DNA from: Bifidobacterium breve
GTDB lineage: Bacteria > Actinomycetota > Acidimicrobiia > Acidimicrobiales > Acidimicrobilacustridaceae
Length of the DNA stretch: 38,541 bases
Assembly (NCBI GenBank): GCA_945878725.1
Contig: CAMCTY010000020.1
Coordinates: 1-38,541 of the forward strand
Reading direction: 5' to 3'
A program made the translations under genes and the position numbers. Shown piece after piece: positions 10,581 to 19,229 of this stretch. Each line of letters begins with the position of its first letter. Position 1 is the first letter of the stretch. The notes below the pieces were generated by a model, which saw only the letters and a list, made by a program, of their open reading frames with translations, searched no databases and was not told where the DNA came from.

Positions 10581-11495
10581 TCAGATCTTTCCGGCTCGGG
10601 AATCAGTCACGTGCTTTTGAACGAATGCCGCAATCTCGGTGACACCCGCCACCGCTTCAGGAAATGCGGGATAGCTCATGGTCCAGATGTGTGGCATTTC
10701 GGGATACACGCTGAGTGTCACATCGACACCGGCATCGCCCGTCACTGCTGCGAGTCGGTGGGCATCGTCGAGCAGAACTTCCGCGTCGCCAACCATGATC
10801 AATAGCGGCGGTGCACCCGTCCAATCGCCGAACACCGGCGACAGCAACGGATCGGTGACCTCGCTCCCGACGGCATAGGCCAGCACCGCATCCTCGGCCG
10901 ATGTCCGGGAGAACAACTTGTCCGCCTCGGAGCGCGTTTCGTAGGTCGCGGCCGTAACCGTCAGATCGACCCAAGGCGAGCAGCACACGATAACCGCAGG
11001 AACAGGGCCGTCGGCGAGCGTGCGGAGCGCCACAGAGGCAGCAAGGCCGCCTCCGGCGGAGTCGCCTGCGATGACGAGCCGTGATGCGTCAATGCCTTCA
11101 GCGAGGAGAGCGCGGTAGACAGCAACCGAGTCATCGAGTGCCGCGGGGAACGGGTGCTCCGGGGCGAGTCGATAGTCAACAAGCACAACGCGAGCGCTCA
11201 GCGCCGAAGCGAGATGGGTGCCATACGAGCGATAGGCAAGGGCCGAAGCGATCCGGAATCCGCCACCGTGCAGATACACGATCACCGGAGTGTCGGCGGC
11301 GAGATTGTCAGGCCGACAATCGATCACCGGCACGCCGCCGAGCGAAGCCGCTGTCGCTGTGGTTCCCGCAGCGAGCGGAATGGCGCTCATGGCATCGTCG
11401 ATCCGCTGACGTTGCTCCTGAATGTTTGCTGCCGGGGTGGGAACGGGACGCTGCGCCGCTGCTTCCTGAGAAGCATGAAACTCTTTGCTTGCCAT
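10581..11495 (-). CDS. Alpha/beta hydrolase, hormone-sensitive-lipase-type esterase
   Basis: A 304-residue esterase of the HSL (bacterial family IV) type. HGGGF (76-80) forms the oxyanion hole, GDSAGGG (144-150) carries the nucleophile Ser146, an acidic cluster in GDAEVLLDD (236-244) supplies the catalytic acid, and His269 in MPHIW is the base. There is no signal peptide. Such enzymes cleave short-chain carboxyl esters or lactones. It lies 36 bases downstream of the second ABC exporter gene and five bases upstream of an SDR gene, as part of the same minus-strand run. Confidence 0.87.
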   Translation of the reverse strand: MASKEFHASQEAAAQRPVPTPAANIQEQRQRIDDAMSAIPLAAGTTATAASLGGVPVIDCRPDNLAADTPVIVYLHGGGFRIASALAYRSYGTHLASALSARVVLVDYRLAPEHPFPAALDDSVAVYRALLAEGIDASRLVIAGDSAGGGLAASVALRTLADGPVPAVIVCCSPWVDLTVTAATYETRSEADKLFSRTSAEDAVLAYAVGSEVTDPLLSPVFGDWTGAPPLLIMVGDAEVLLDDAHRLAAVTGDAGVDVTLSVYPEMPHIWTMSYPAFPEAVAGVTEIAAFVQKHVTDSRAGKI

Positions 11496-11531
11496 GACTC
11501 GGCACCCTAGAACCCCTGCGGCGCTCGTGCT

Positions 11532-13430
11532 TCAGGATTGGCCGGTGTTGCCCAACCAGCTGCGGTAGAGCTCGGCGTAACGACCACCCTCGGCCACGAG
11601 CTCGTCGTGGCTTCCCCGCTCGACCAGCACGCCCTTGTCGAAGACCAGGATCAGATCGGCCTGCTCGGCAGTGGAGAGCCGATGGGCGATGCTCACCGTC
11701 GTACGTCCCTCCGACAGCCGGTGCAGGGCATTCGTGAGTGTCCGTTCGGTGCGGGGATCGACGGCGCTCGTGGCCTCGTCGAGCACGAGTAGACCCGGGT
11801 CGGCCAGCTGAGCGCGGGCTAGAGCTACGAGTTGTCGTTCGCCGACACTCATGCCTTCGCCTCGTTCGCCGACCTCGGTGTCGAGGCCGTGAGGAAGCCC
11901 GGCCACCCAGTCGTCGAGTCCGAGTTCGTTGATCGCCGCTTCCACATCGGCGTCGGTGGCTCCCCTGCGGCCCATTGCGATGTTCTCCCGCAAGGTCGCG
12001 TCGAACATGAACCCATCCTGCGGAACCATCCGGATGTGCTCAGCGCGCGACGCGGCCGGGATATCGCGAAGGGAGATTCCGCCCACGCTGATGACCCCGG
12101 TGGTCGGATCGGCCAGGCGGGTCAGCAACTTGGCGAAGGTGGTCTTTCCCGAACCGGTCTCGCCGACGATCGCCACCGCCGTGCCGGCCGGGATCGCGAT
12201 CGAAACATCCGTGAGCACCGGGCCACCCGTGCGATAGGTGAATCCGACGTGTTCGATGTCGAGCGCGAGTGCACCGGCAGGAAGTTCGGTCCCGTTCTGC
12301 GGTTCGACAACGTCGATGGGTTGATCAAGCAGATTCAGGACCTTTGCCCAACCGGCGATCGCGGTCTGGGTCTGGTCAAGGATCTCGCCGATTTCGGCGA
12401 TCGGGCCAAGGATCAACTGCACGAGGAACAGACACGCAATGAGACCGCCAGCGTCGAGTCCCCAGCCGGGACCCCACCACGCGCCAATCATTACGACGGA
12501 TGCAAGGGCGATGCCGCCGAAGGCGTCGCCGAGCGGGAACATGAAGGCGAACCATCGGGCTGCGCTCATCTCCGCCTTGTACTGCTGATCCATCGCAACA
12601 TCGAGGCGTTTACGCGAACGTCGTTGCAGGCCGTAGGCGCGAATCGGCGCTGCGCCCTGCACCGACTCGGAGATTTCCGAGAACGTCTGGCCGACGCGGG
12701 TGCGCACGATCGAATAGCCCTTGAGCTGACGACGCTGCATAAAACGGAACAGAGGCAGGATCGGCGTCGCCACCAACATCGTGACGAGCGCGAGTTGCCA
12801 TGAATAGAACGACATCACGATCAGGGTTCCGGCTACGACCACGGTGTCGACGATCCATGCCACTGCGCCGTACTGGGCGAAACGGGCGATCGTTTCGATG
12901 TCACTGGTAACGCGGGCAGTGAGATCGCCGCGGCGCGTCTCGTTGTGATCGGCCACCGAAAGCGCATGGGCGTGGCCGAATGCTCGAACCCGCAGGTTCC
13001 GCAGCATCGACTCTGATGTGAGCACAAGGCGGACATAGGTGATTCGGCTGAGAATCGAAACACTGACCACGATCGCCGCCGCCAGCCCACAGGCTGTAAG
13101 CGTGAAGCCCACACGGAAGCCTTCATCGGCCAGCAGACCGTTCTGGATGATCTGCTGCACGAGGATCGGAATAGTCAGTCGACCGATCGCCGAGATGATT
13201 GCGAACAGCACGGTGATCTTGAAGCCGCGTCCGAGTTCGGGACTCTCGGCGAGCCCTCGCCGAAGCACGGTAAGTGCCCGGCCGCGTTTCTCGCTTGCGT
13301 CGGCAGCCGCTGCTGCTTCGGCTCGCTCATGGTCGAGTGCCGTCGGGTCATCGAACGCGGCTGCGTGTTCCAGGCGGGCCAGATCGTCGTGTTCGGCCAG
13401 ATCGCTGCCCGGAGTCACGTCGGCGCTCAT
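11532..13430 (-). CDS. ABC exporter half-transporter, subunit with consensus Walker B
   Basis: A 632-residue fusion of a six-helix membrane domain (about 70-360) and an ATPase domain. Walker A is GETGSGKT (423-430), Q471 the Q-loop, LLVLDE (547-552) Walker B with the catalytic glutamate, and His583 the switch. The signature is MSVGERQ (528-534) rather than LSGGQ, so it is degenerate. An acidic, alanine-rich N-terminal extension of about 50 residues precedes the first helix. It overlaps the partner gene by four bases (ATGA), which indicates a heterodimer. Export of a hydrophobic compound, lipid or peptide is typical of the family; the substrate is unknown. Confidence 0.9.
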   Translation of the reverse strand: MSADVTPGSDLAEHDDLARLEHAAAFDDPTALDHERAEAAAAADASEKRGRALTVLRRGLAESPELGRGFKITVLFAIISAIGRLTIPILVQQIIQNGLLADEGFRVGFTLTACGLAAAIVVSVSILSRITYVRLVLTSESMLRNLRVRAFGHAHALSVADHNETRRGDLTARVTSDIETIARFAQYGAVAWIVDTVVVAGTLIVMSFYSWQLALVTMLVATPILPLFRFMQRRQLKGYSIVRTRVGQTFSEISESVQGAAPIRAYGLQRRSRKRLDVAMDQQYKAEMSAARWFAFMFPLGDAFGGIALASVVMIGAWWGPGWGLDAGGLIACLFLVQLILGPIAEIGEILDQTQTAIAGWAKVLNLLDQPIDVVEPQNGTELPAGALALDIEHVGFTYRTGGPVLTDVSIAIPAGTAVAIVGETGSGKTTFAKLLTRLADPTTGVISVGGISLRDIPAASRAEHIRMVPQDGFMFDATLRENIAMGRRGATDADVEAAINELGLDDWVAGLPHGLDTEVGERGEGMSVGERQLVALARAQLADPGLLVLDEATSAVDPRTERTLTNALHRLSEGRTTVSIAHRLSTAEQADLILVFDKGVLVERGSHDELVAEGGRYAELYRSWLGNTGQS

Positions 13431-15202
13431 GAGATCTCACCGGCCGAAAGATCGTTGTAAGCCTGTACAAGTCGCACGTAATCCGGCGAGCTGGAGAGAA
13501 GTTCGGCATGCGAGCCTCGAGCCACGATCGTGCCGCCGTCGAGGAATGCGACCTCGTCAGCAAGTTCGATTGTCGAGATGCGATGGGCCACGACAAGTGT
13601 CGACGTCGCCAGTGATGACCTCAGGTCGCGCAGGATCGCCGCCTCGATCACAGGATCTACAGCGCTAGTTGCGTCGTCGAGCACCAGAACACGCGGTCGT
13701 CGAAGCAAGGCGCGGGTCAGAGCAAGACGCTGACGTTGCCCGCCGGAAAGCGTGATGCCGCGCTCGCCGATTTCCGTGTCCCAACCGTCGGGAAGCGCCC
13801 GGATGAAATCGATCGAGTGGGCGATCGATGCCGCTTCGAGAAGCCGCTCGTCCGAAACGGGTTCGCCCAACGTGACGTTCTCGCGCGCCGACTCGTTGAA
13901 AAGAAACGTCTCCTGGAATACGAGAGCTACTGCATCGCGAACCTCGGCCGGATCAAGTTCGCGCAGATCGATGCCACCGAGCGTGACGACGCCGATTTCC
14001 GGATCGACCAGACGCGGCAGCAACTCACACAGCGTCGACTTACCCGCACCGGTCGCACCCACGAGCGCCACCACCTTGCCGGCCGGGATCTCCAGGTCGA
14101 GATGCTCGAGCACCGGCGGATCCTCACCATGACGACACGTGACATCGCGGAACCGGACGGCGAGTGGGGTGTCCGGCAGAACCGGCACACCACCGGTGGC
14201 GAGCGCTTCGCGTTCAGCTGCGATGACGACATCAAGTCGGGCGCTGGCCACGACGGAGCGCGGAAGTTCCTGAAGGAAGTAGCCAAACACTCTCATGGGG
14301 AATGCGAGTAGCCCGAACAGGGCTGCGGCCTGCACAACCTGACCGGTATTCAGGCGACCGACCGAGACCAGCCATGAGCCGATGAGCAACAAGGCGATGA
14401 TGCCGAGATTCGGAAGCGCCTCGATCAACGGCTCGAAGGTGCCCCGGATTCGGCCCAACGTCACGCGCGACTCGCGCAACGAATCGGCGGCGACCGCGAG
14501 GCGATCGACCTCGTCCTGCTCGCGACCAAGCGTCTTGACCACGAGCGCACCATCGAAGCTCTCGTGCGCGACCCGACTGACCTGACCAACGCGCCGCTGC
14601 ACATCTCCGAGCGGCAACTCGGCCCGACGCGTGTAGAGACGGTTGATGATGATGAGTCCGGGGAAAAGCAGCAGGGCGATCATCATTAGTAGCCAATCGA
14701 CCATGGCCAGATTGATGATTGCAAAGACAACGAGTGTCACGACGCCGATGCTGAACGGAAGCGGATTGAGCACTTCGCTCGCGGCGACGATGTCGGAGTC
14801 GGCGTGGGCCAACAACGTGCCCGTCGGTGTTTCCCGGTGGTACTTCAGGGGCACTTCGAGATAGGTCGCTACGAGTTGGCGGCGCCAGTTGCGTTGCGTA
14901 CGGAAGGCAACCATCGCTGCGAAATAGCGCCGCAGGATGATCGTCGACGCCCGGACCAACCCGACAGCAAGAATCGCTATGCCCGCAGAGATGACCATGC
15001 CCCGCTCAACACGGCCGGACTCGAAGGTGGGGATGATGACCGTGTTCGTCACCCGACCGATGATGACTGTCGTCCCGACAGCAGCCGCCGCGTAGATGGC
15101 TGCACCCAGTACGGATAGCGAGAACGCCAACGGATTGGCACGGATGTATCGAGAAAGAATCCGCGCGCCGCGACGAAAGATCCCCGGAACCCGCTCAGCC
15201 AT
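13427..15202 (-). CDS. ABC exporter half-transporter, subunit with degenerate Walker B
   Basis: A 591-residue half-transporter with membrane helices through about residue 310 and then the ATPase domain: Walker A GATGAGKS (382-389), canonical signature LSGGQ (485-489), Walker B VLVLDD (505-510) with Asp510 where the catalytic glutamate should be, and His540. With its neighbour it forms one complete ATP site (partner's Walker motifs plus this LSGGQ) and one degenerate site, as in TM287/288, BmrCD and TmrAB. It starts six bases after the metF stop, so it is translated from the folD-metF transcript or coupled to it. Confidence 0.9.
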   Translation of the reverse strand: MAERVPGIFRRGARILSRYIRANPLAFSLSVLGAAIYAAAAVGTTVIIGRVTNTVIIPTFESGRVERGMVISAGIAILAVGLVRASTIILRRYFAAMVAFRTQRNWRRQLVATYLEVPLKYHRETPTGTLLAHADSDIVAASEVLNPLPFSIGVVTLVVFAIINLAMVDWLLMMIALLLFPGLIIINRLYTRRAELPLGDVQRRVGQVSRVAHESFDGALVVKTLGREQDEVDRLAVAADSLRESRVTLGRIRGTFEPLIEALPNLGIIALLLIGSWLVSVGRLNTGQVVQAAALFGLLAFPMRVFGYFLQELPRSVVASARLDVVIAAEREALATGGVPVLPDTPLAVRFRDVTCRHGEDPPVLEHLDLEIPAGKVVALVGATGAGKSTLCELLPRLVDPEIGVVTLGGIDLRELDPAEVRDAVALVFQETFLFNESARENVTLGEPVSDERLLEAASIAHSIDFIRALPDGWDTEIGERGITLSGGQRQRLALTRALLRRPRVLVLDDATSAVDPVIEAAILRDLRSSLATSTLVVAHRISTIELADEVAFLDGGTIVARGSHAELLSSSPDYVRLVQAYNDLSAGEIS

Positions 15203-15208
15203 GTCGCG

Positions 15209-16102
15209 TTACTTCGGTGCTTCGGCTGAGCGCGACGCCCACTTATCGATACCGAGGTTTGTTGCGATCTCGCGTGTGGCTGTCGAACGGTTGAGTGTGT
15301 AGAAGTGCAGACCCGGCGCACCCTCATCGAGAAGGCGCTGACAAAGTTCACTCGCCAGCTCGACGCCAAGCGCCCGAACGGCATCACCGTCATCGGCGAT
15401 CGCATCAAAGCGGGCGACAAGATGGGCTGGGAACGCGGCGCCAGCGAGCTCGGCGAAACGCACAACTTGGGCGGCGTTCGTGACGGGCATGATCCCGGGC
15501 AACACCGGCTTCGTACAGCCGAATGCGGCGAGTCCTTCAACGAGGCGTAGATAGGGCTCTGGTTCGAAGAAGAACTGCGTGATAGCGAAGTCCGCCATGT
15601 TCAGCTTGTCGGCCAGATGACGCCGGTCCGAATACAGATCGGGCGAGCGCGGATGGCCCTCGGGATGGGCGGCGACTCCGATGGAGAAATCCCCTTTGGC
15701 CGCGATCATCTCGACGAGTTCCGTGGCGAATCCGAATTCGCTCTCGGCCACGTCACCGGAATCGTCGACGACTGGGTCACCGGCCAGCGCCAGGATGTTC
15801 GACACACCGGCGGCCTTGTACTCATCAAGCAGCGAATCGATTTCGGCGCGGGTGTGGCCGACGCAGGTCAGATGCGCCATCGCTGTGATGCCGATGTTCT
15901 GTTCGATATTGATCACGACGTCGCGTGTGCGCTCGCGGGTGGAACCACCGGCGCCGTAGGTAACTGACACGAACGACGGATCGAGCGGGGCGAGATCGGC
16001 GATGGTCTGTTCGAGCGCACGTGCGGCTTCATCGGTCTTCGGAGGGAAGAACTCAAACGAACAGGTACGTCCGGAAGCAAGGAGGTCGGCGATGCGAGTC
16101 AT
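15209..16102 (-). CDS. metF: Methylenetetrahydrofolate reductase
   Basis: A 297-residue TIM-barrel flavoprotein that reduces 5,10-methylene-tetrahydrofolate to the 5-methyl form for methionine synthesis. SFEFFPPKT contains the catalytic Glu17. SVTYGAGGST, MAHLTCVGHT and ILALAGDPV are the strand-end motifs that bind FAD and folate, and ITQFFFEPEPYLRL matches the family's later barrel strand. Length is normal for the bacterial enzyme. It lies 10 bases downstream of folD, whose product it uses, and six bases upstream of an ABC exporter gene. Confidence 0.95.
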   Translation of the reverse strand: MTRIADLLASGRTCSFEFFPPKTDEAARALEQTIADLAPLDPSFVSVTYGAGGSTRERTRDVVINIEQNIGITAMAHLTCVGHTRAEIDSLLDEYKAAGVSNILALAGDPVVDDSGDVAESEFGFATELVEMIAAKGDFSIGVAAHPEGHPRSPDLYSDRRHLADKLNMADFAITQFFFEPEPYLRLVEGLAAFGCTKPVLPGIMPVTNAAQVVRFAELAGAAFPAHLVARFDAIADDGDAVRALGVELASELCQRLLDEGAPGLHFYTLNRSTATREIATNLGIDKWASRSAEAPK

Positions 16103-16112
16103 CGTGGAAAGG

Positions 16113-16967
16113 CTACGCGCGTCGCTCTGCGGCTTCGACCGTATTGACCAACAACATCGCCCGTGTCATCGGCCCGACGCCACCAATGCGCGGTGACAGC
16201 CATCCGGCCACTTCGGATACCTCATCGGCGACATCAGAAACCAGTTTCTTGCCCTCGAATGAAACACCAGCGGCGACAACAGCCGCACCGGGCTTGACCA
16301 TGTCTGCGGTGATCAGACCGGGCGATCCGGCGGCGGCGATGATGATGTCGGCCTGACGCGTGTACGTCGACAAGTCAGCGACGCCGGTGTGCACGACGGT
16401 CACCGCTGCATTGGCATTGGGCCGCTTGAGCGTGAGCAGATTCGCCAGAGGGCGCCCGATCGTGAGGCCCCGTCCGACGATGACGACGTGACGACCCTCG
16501 ATGGGAACCTCGTAATACGCAAGAAGCGCCTGGATGCCGGCGGGCGTACACGGAAGCGGCCCGTCAACACCTTGCACGAGGTGTCCGAGATTGACGGGGT
16601 GCAGACCGTCGACATCTTTGGCCGGATCGACGGAAAGCAATGCGCCCTCAAAGTCGAGGTGCTTAGGAAACGGGTACTGCATCAGGTAGGCGTCGACGGC
16701 TGGGTCGTTATTGAACCGGTCGATGACGGCGAGAACGTCGTCCTGGGTGGCATCGGCGGGCAGGTGAGCGTGATGAGACGAGATGCCCAGAGCCTCGCAA
16801 TCGCGGTGCTTCATGGACACATAATTCGATGAGGGACCGTCGTCACCGACAAGAACCGTGCCGAGCCCGGGGGTGATTCCCCGCCCGATCAGAGCATTGA
16901 CCCGCCCGGCGAGCCGCTCCTTGATCCCGGCGGCGACAAGTTCCCCATCAAGCACCTGAGCAGACAT
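16113..16967 (-). CDS. folD: Methylenetetrahydrofolate dehydrogenase / cyclohydrolase
   Basis: A 284-residue bifunctional enzyme that interconverts 5,10-methylene-, methenyl- and 10-formyl-tetrahydrofolate. Tyr49 and Lys53 in the SSNYVSMKHRDC segment are the catalytic pair, MQYPFPKHL and KDVDGLHPVN are the folate-site motifs, and IVGRGLTIGRPLA binds NADP; this GRG-type variant is common in Actinobacteria. IGGVGPMTRAML is the C-terminal signature. It heads the minus-strand gene run and diverges from the dus gene across a 38-base gap, in which no obvious promoter could be assigned. It feeds metF next door and PurN/PurH further along. Confidence 0.96.
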   Translation of the reverse strand: MSAQVLDGELVAAGIKERLAGRVNALIGRGITPGLGTVLVGDDGPSSNYVSMKHRDCEALGISSHHAHLPADATQDDVLAVIDRFNNDPAVDAYLMQYPFPKHLDFEGALLSVDPAKDVDGLHPVNLGHLVQGVDGPLPCTPAGIQALLAYYEVPIEGRHVVIVGRGLTIGRPLANLLTLKRPNANAAVTVVHTGVADLSTYTRQADIIIAAAGSPGLITADMVKPGAAVVAAGVSFEGKKLVSDVADEVSEVAGWLSPRIGGVGPMTRAMLLVNTVEAAERRA

Positions 16968-17005
16968 GTGGTTGACCCTACCGGCCCTCGCTACCGTGTT
17001 GGTTA

Positions 17006-18190
17006 GTGGCAGCGTCTCCTTTTTCCGATCCCGGCTCTGCGCAGCCCGTTCCCGTCACGACCATGCCGACGGTCAAGCCCCTCCAGATCGGGCCGATCAC
17101 GGTCGATCCTCCTGTCGTGCTCGCTCCCATGGCCGGCGTCACCAACATCGCTTTTCGCCAGCTGTGCCGGACGTACGGCGCCGGCCTGTACGTCAGCGAG
17201 ATGGTCAATGCCCGCGGTCTCATGGAGGACGTCGAGAAGAGCTGGCAGCTGGCGTCGTTCGCCCCCAATGAATCGACGCGTTCGCTGCAGCTTTACGGAA
17301 CCGATCCTGTCGTCGTCGGCGAAGCGGTCCGACGGCTTGTTGGTGAGGACCTCGTCGATCACATCGATCTCAACTTCGGCTGCCCGGCCCCCAAGGTGAC
17401 CCGCCACGGTGGCGGTGCCGCGGTTCCCGCCCGGCCCCGGCTCTTTGCGGCCGTTGTTCGATCAGCAGTTGAGGCGGCGGGCAAGGTGCCCGTGACGGTC
17501 AAAATGCGCATCGGGCTTGACGACGAACGAGTTACCTTCATCGAAGCTGGTCGCCTCGCCGCCGATGCCGGTGCCGCAACCGTTGCTCTCCATGCCCGCA
17601 CCGCCGCACAGCGCTATTCGGGACGGGCCCGCTGGAGCGCCATCACCGAACTCGTCGAGGCCGTTCCTGATGTTCCCATCCTCGGCAACGGCGACATCTG
17701 GACGGCGCAGGATGCACTGACGATGATGACCCAAACCGGTTGCGCTGGAGTCGTTGTCGGCCGTGCGTGTCTCGGCCGACCATGGTTCTTCGGACAACTC
17801 GCTGATGCGTTCGCCGGACGACCCATCCGAACCGAACCCACGCTTGGCGAAGTCGCCGTGATCGCGACCCGGCACGCTCAGCTGCTGACCGATGCCCTTG
17901 ACGAGAACCGTGCCATGCGCATGATGCGCAAACATTTGGGCTGGTATCTCACCGGCTTCGCTGTAGGTTCCGAAGTTCGAAGCAAACTCACCTCACTCTG
18001 CACACTCGCAGAACTCGATGACACGTTTGCATCGCTCGATCTCACGCTTGTCGTACCCCCCGAAACAGCCGCCCGACCTCGCGGCACCCAGACGGGCCCG
18101 CACGATGTGATCATTCCCGAAGGTTGGCTTGATGCCGACGCCAGCGCTCCTCCCGACGCCCTTGCCGATGCGACCGTGAGCGGCGGATGA
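17006..18190 (+). CDS. dus: tRNA-dihydrouridine synthase
   Basis: A 394-residue FMN enzyme that reduces uridine to dihydrouridine in the tRNA D-loop, using NADPH. The barrel begins at VVLAPMAGVTN (about 37-47). Cys126 in NFGCP is the proton donor, VTVKMRIG binds the flavin, and the ALHARTAAQRY and GNGDIW segments line the active site, followed by VVVGRACLGRPW. It resembles the DusB group. The start may be GTG at 17006 or ATG at 17063, the latter 19 codons later and closer to the family's usual N-terminus. Its last four bases overlap the maf start. Confidence 0.92.
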   Translation: MAASPFSDPGSAQPVPVTTMPTVKPLQIGPITVDPPVVLAPMAGVTNIAFRQLCRTYGAGLYVSEMVNARGLMEDVEKSWQLASFAPNESTRSLQLYGTDPVVVGEAVRRLVGEDLVDHIDLNFGCPAPKVTRHGGGAAVPARPRLFAAVVRSAVEAAGKVPVTVKMRIGLDDERVTFIEAGRLAADAGAATVALHARTAAQRYSGRARWSAITELVEAVPDVPILGNGDIWTAQDALTMMTQTGCAGVVVGRACLGRPWFFGQLADAFAGRPIRTEPTLGEVAVIATRHAQLLTDALDENRAMRMMRKHLGWYLTGFAVGSEVRSKLTSLCTLAELDDTFASLDLTLVVPPETAARPRGTQTGPHDVIIPEGWLDADASAPPDALADATVSGG

Positions 18191-18777
18191 GCGAACGACT
18201 CGTTCTCGCCTCCGGATCACCGCGCCGCTCCGAACTGCTCGGAGGTCTCGGGCTGCGCTTCGAAATCCGCCCCGCCAACATCGACGAATCAGTCGAGACG
18301 GGCGAAACCGGCACCCGCTACGTCGAGCGTCTCGCCATCGCGAAAGCAAAGGCCGTCGCCGTCCAAGGTGAACTCGTGATTGCAGCCGACACGACCGTTG
18401 ATCTCGACGGTGCACTGCTCGGTAAACCGATCAACGACTCTGAGGCGCGCGCACTGCTCCGTCGCCTCTCCGGCCGCACTCACCACGTCCACACCGGTGT
18501 GTGCGTCTACCGCTGGCCCGATGAGTCCGGATCGATCGTGCGTACCGCCACTGTCACCACCGACGTGACCTTCGCCGATCTCCCCAACGCGTGGATCGAC
18601 TGGTACGTCTCAACCGGCGAACCCTTCGACAAGGCTGGTGGCTACGGCATGCAGGGTTCGGCTGCATTGTTCGTGGCCGGCATCTCCGGCAGCCCGTCGA
18701 ACGTCATCGGCTTGCCCCTCGACGTCCTCGCCCGACTCGTGGCCGAAACCGGAAGCGATCTTTTTCTCTTCCAGTAG
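18187..18777 (+). CDS. maf: Maf-family nucleoside triphosphate pyrophosphatase
   Basis: A 196-residue housecleaning hydrolase that converts dTTP, UTP or modified nucleotides to monophosphates. The N-terminal LASGSPRRSELL is the family signature, DTTVDLDG contains the catalytic-base aspartate, LGKP and SGRTHHVHTGV follow in order, and GGYGMQGSAALFV with the SPSNVIGLPL motif completes the active site. It overlaps dus by four bases (ATGA), so the two are translationally coupled. Whether it prefers canonical (dTTP/UTP) or modified bases cannot be decided with certainty. Confidence 0.93.
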   Translation: MSERLVLASGSPRRSELLGGLGLRFEIRPANIDESVETGETGTRYVERLAIAKAKAVAVQGELVIAADTTVDLDGALLGKPINDSEARALLRRLSGRTHHVHTGVCVYRWPDESGSIVRTATVTTDVTFADLPNAWIDWYVSTGEPFDKAGGYGMQGSAALFVAGISGSPSNVIGLPLDVLARLVAETGSDLFLFQ

Positions 18778-18799
18778 CGAAGAGTTGTGCCGGCCGCCA

Positions 18800-19171
18800 T
18801 CACTTCGGAGCAGGCGCAACCAGTTCGATTGAGTTTCCATCGGGGTCGACGAGCTGCAGTGACGGCTTACCCAGTTCGGAAACGACGCCATCGTGGGTGA
18901 TTCCCGACTGCGTCAGATGATCCGCCCAGGCCGAGAGCGTTTCGCCGTCGGGAACCGCGAAGGCCAGATGGTCAAGCGGTGAAACGGCCTGATCAACATC
19001 CCCTGGCGAGAGCACGAGTACCAATCGACTCGGCGTGTGGCGAAGGGCGATGGTGTCGGGCAACTCGACGAATGCTTCCATCCCCAGAACAAGCTCGTAC
19101 CACTTGCGCGATGCAATTACATCCGCACAACGAAATTGGACGTGGCTGAATCCTGTGACCGGACATTCCAT
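18800..19171 (-). CDS. VOC (glyoxalase/bleomycin-resistance) superfamily protein
   Basis: A 123-residue protein with two beta-alpha-beta-beta-beta units. The first opens with GFSHVQFRCADV and the second with LDHLAFAV, and it closes with LQLVDPDGNSIELVAP. The early His, the second-unit His and the terminal Glu sit at the usual metal-ligand positions. The enzyme type (lyase, dioxygenase, thiol transferase) cannot be told. The frame stays open to 19336, but that part overlaps the end of the next gene and reads like non-coding sequence, so the ATG at 19171, directly before the domain, is chosen. Confidence 0.75.
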   Translation of the reverse strand: MECPVTGFSHVQFRCADVIASRKWYELVLGMEAFVELPDTIALRHTPSRLVLVLSPGDVDQAVSPLDHLAFAVPDGETLSAWADHLTQSGITHDGVVSELGKPSLQLVDPDGNSIELVAPAPK

Positions 19172-19229
19172 CGGTGCAGTCTTACCCAACCGGAACCTTG
19201 TGATCGTGAACTTCCGGATTTCCTTGAGA

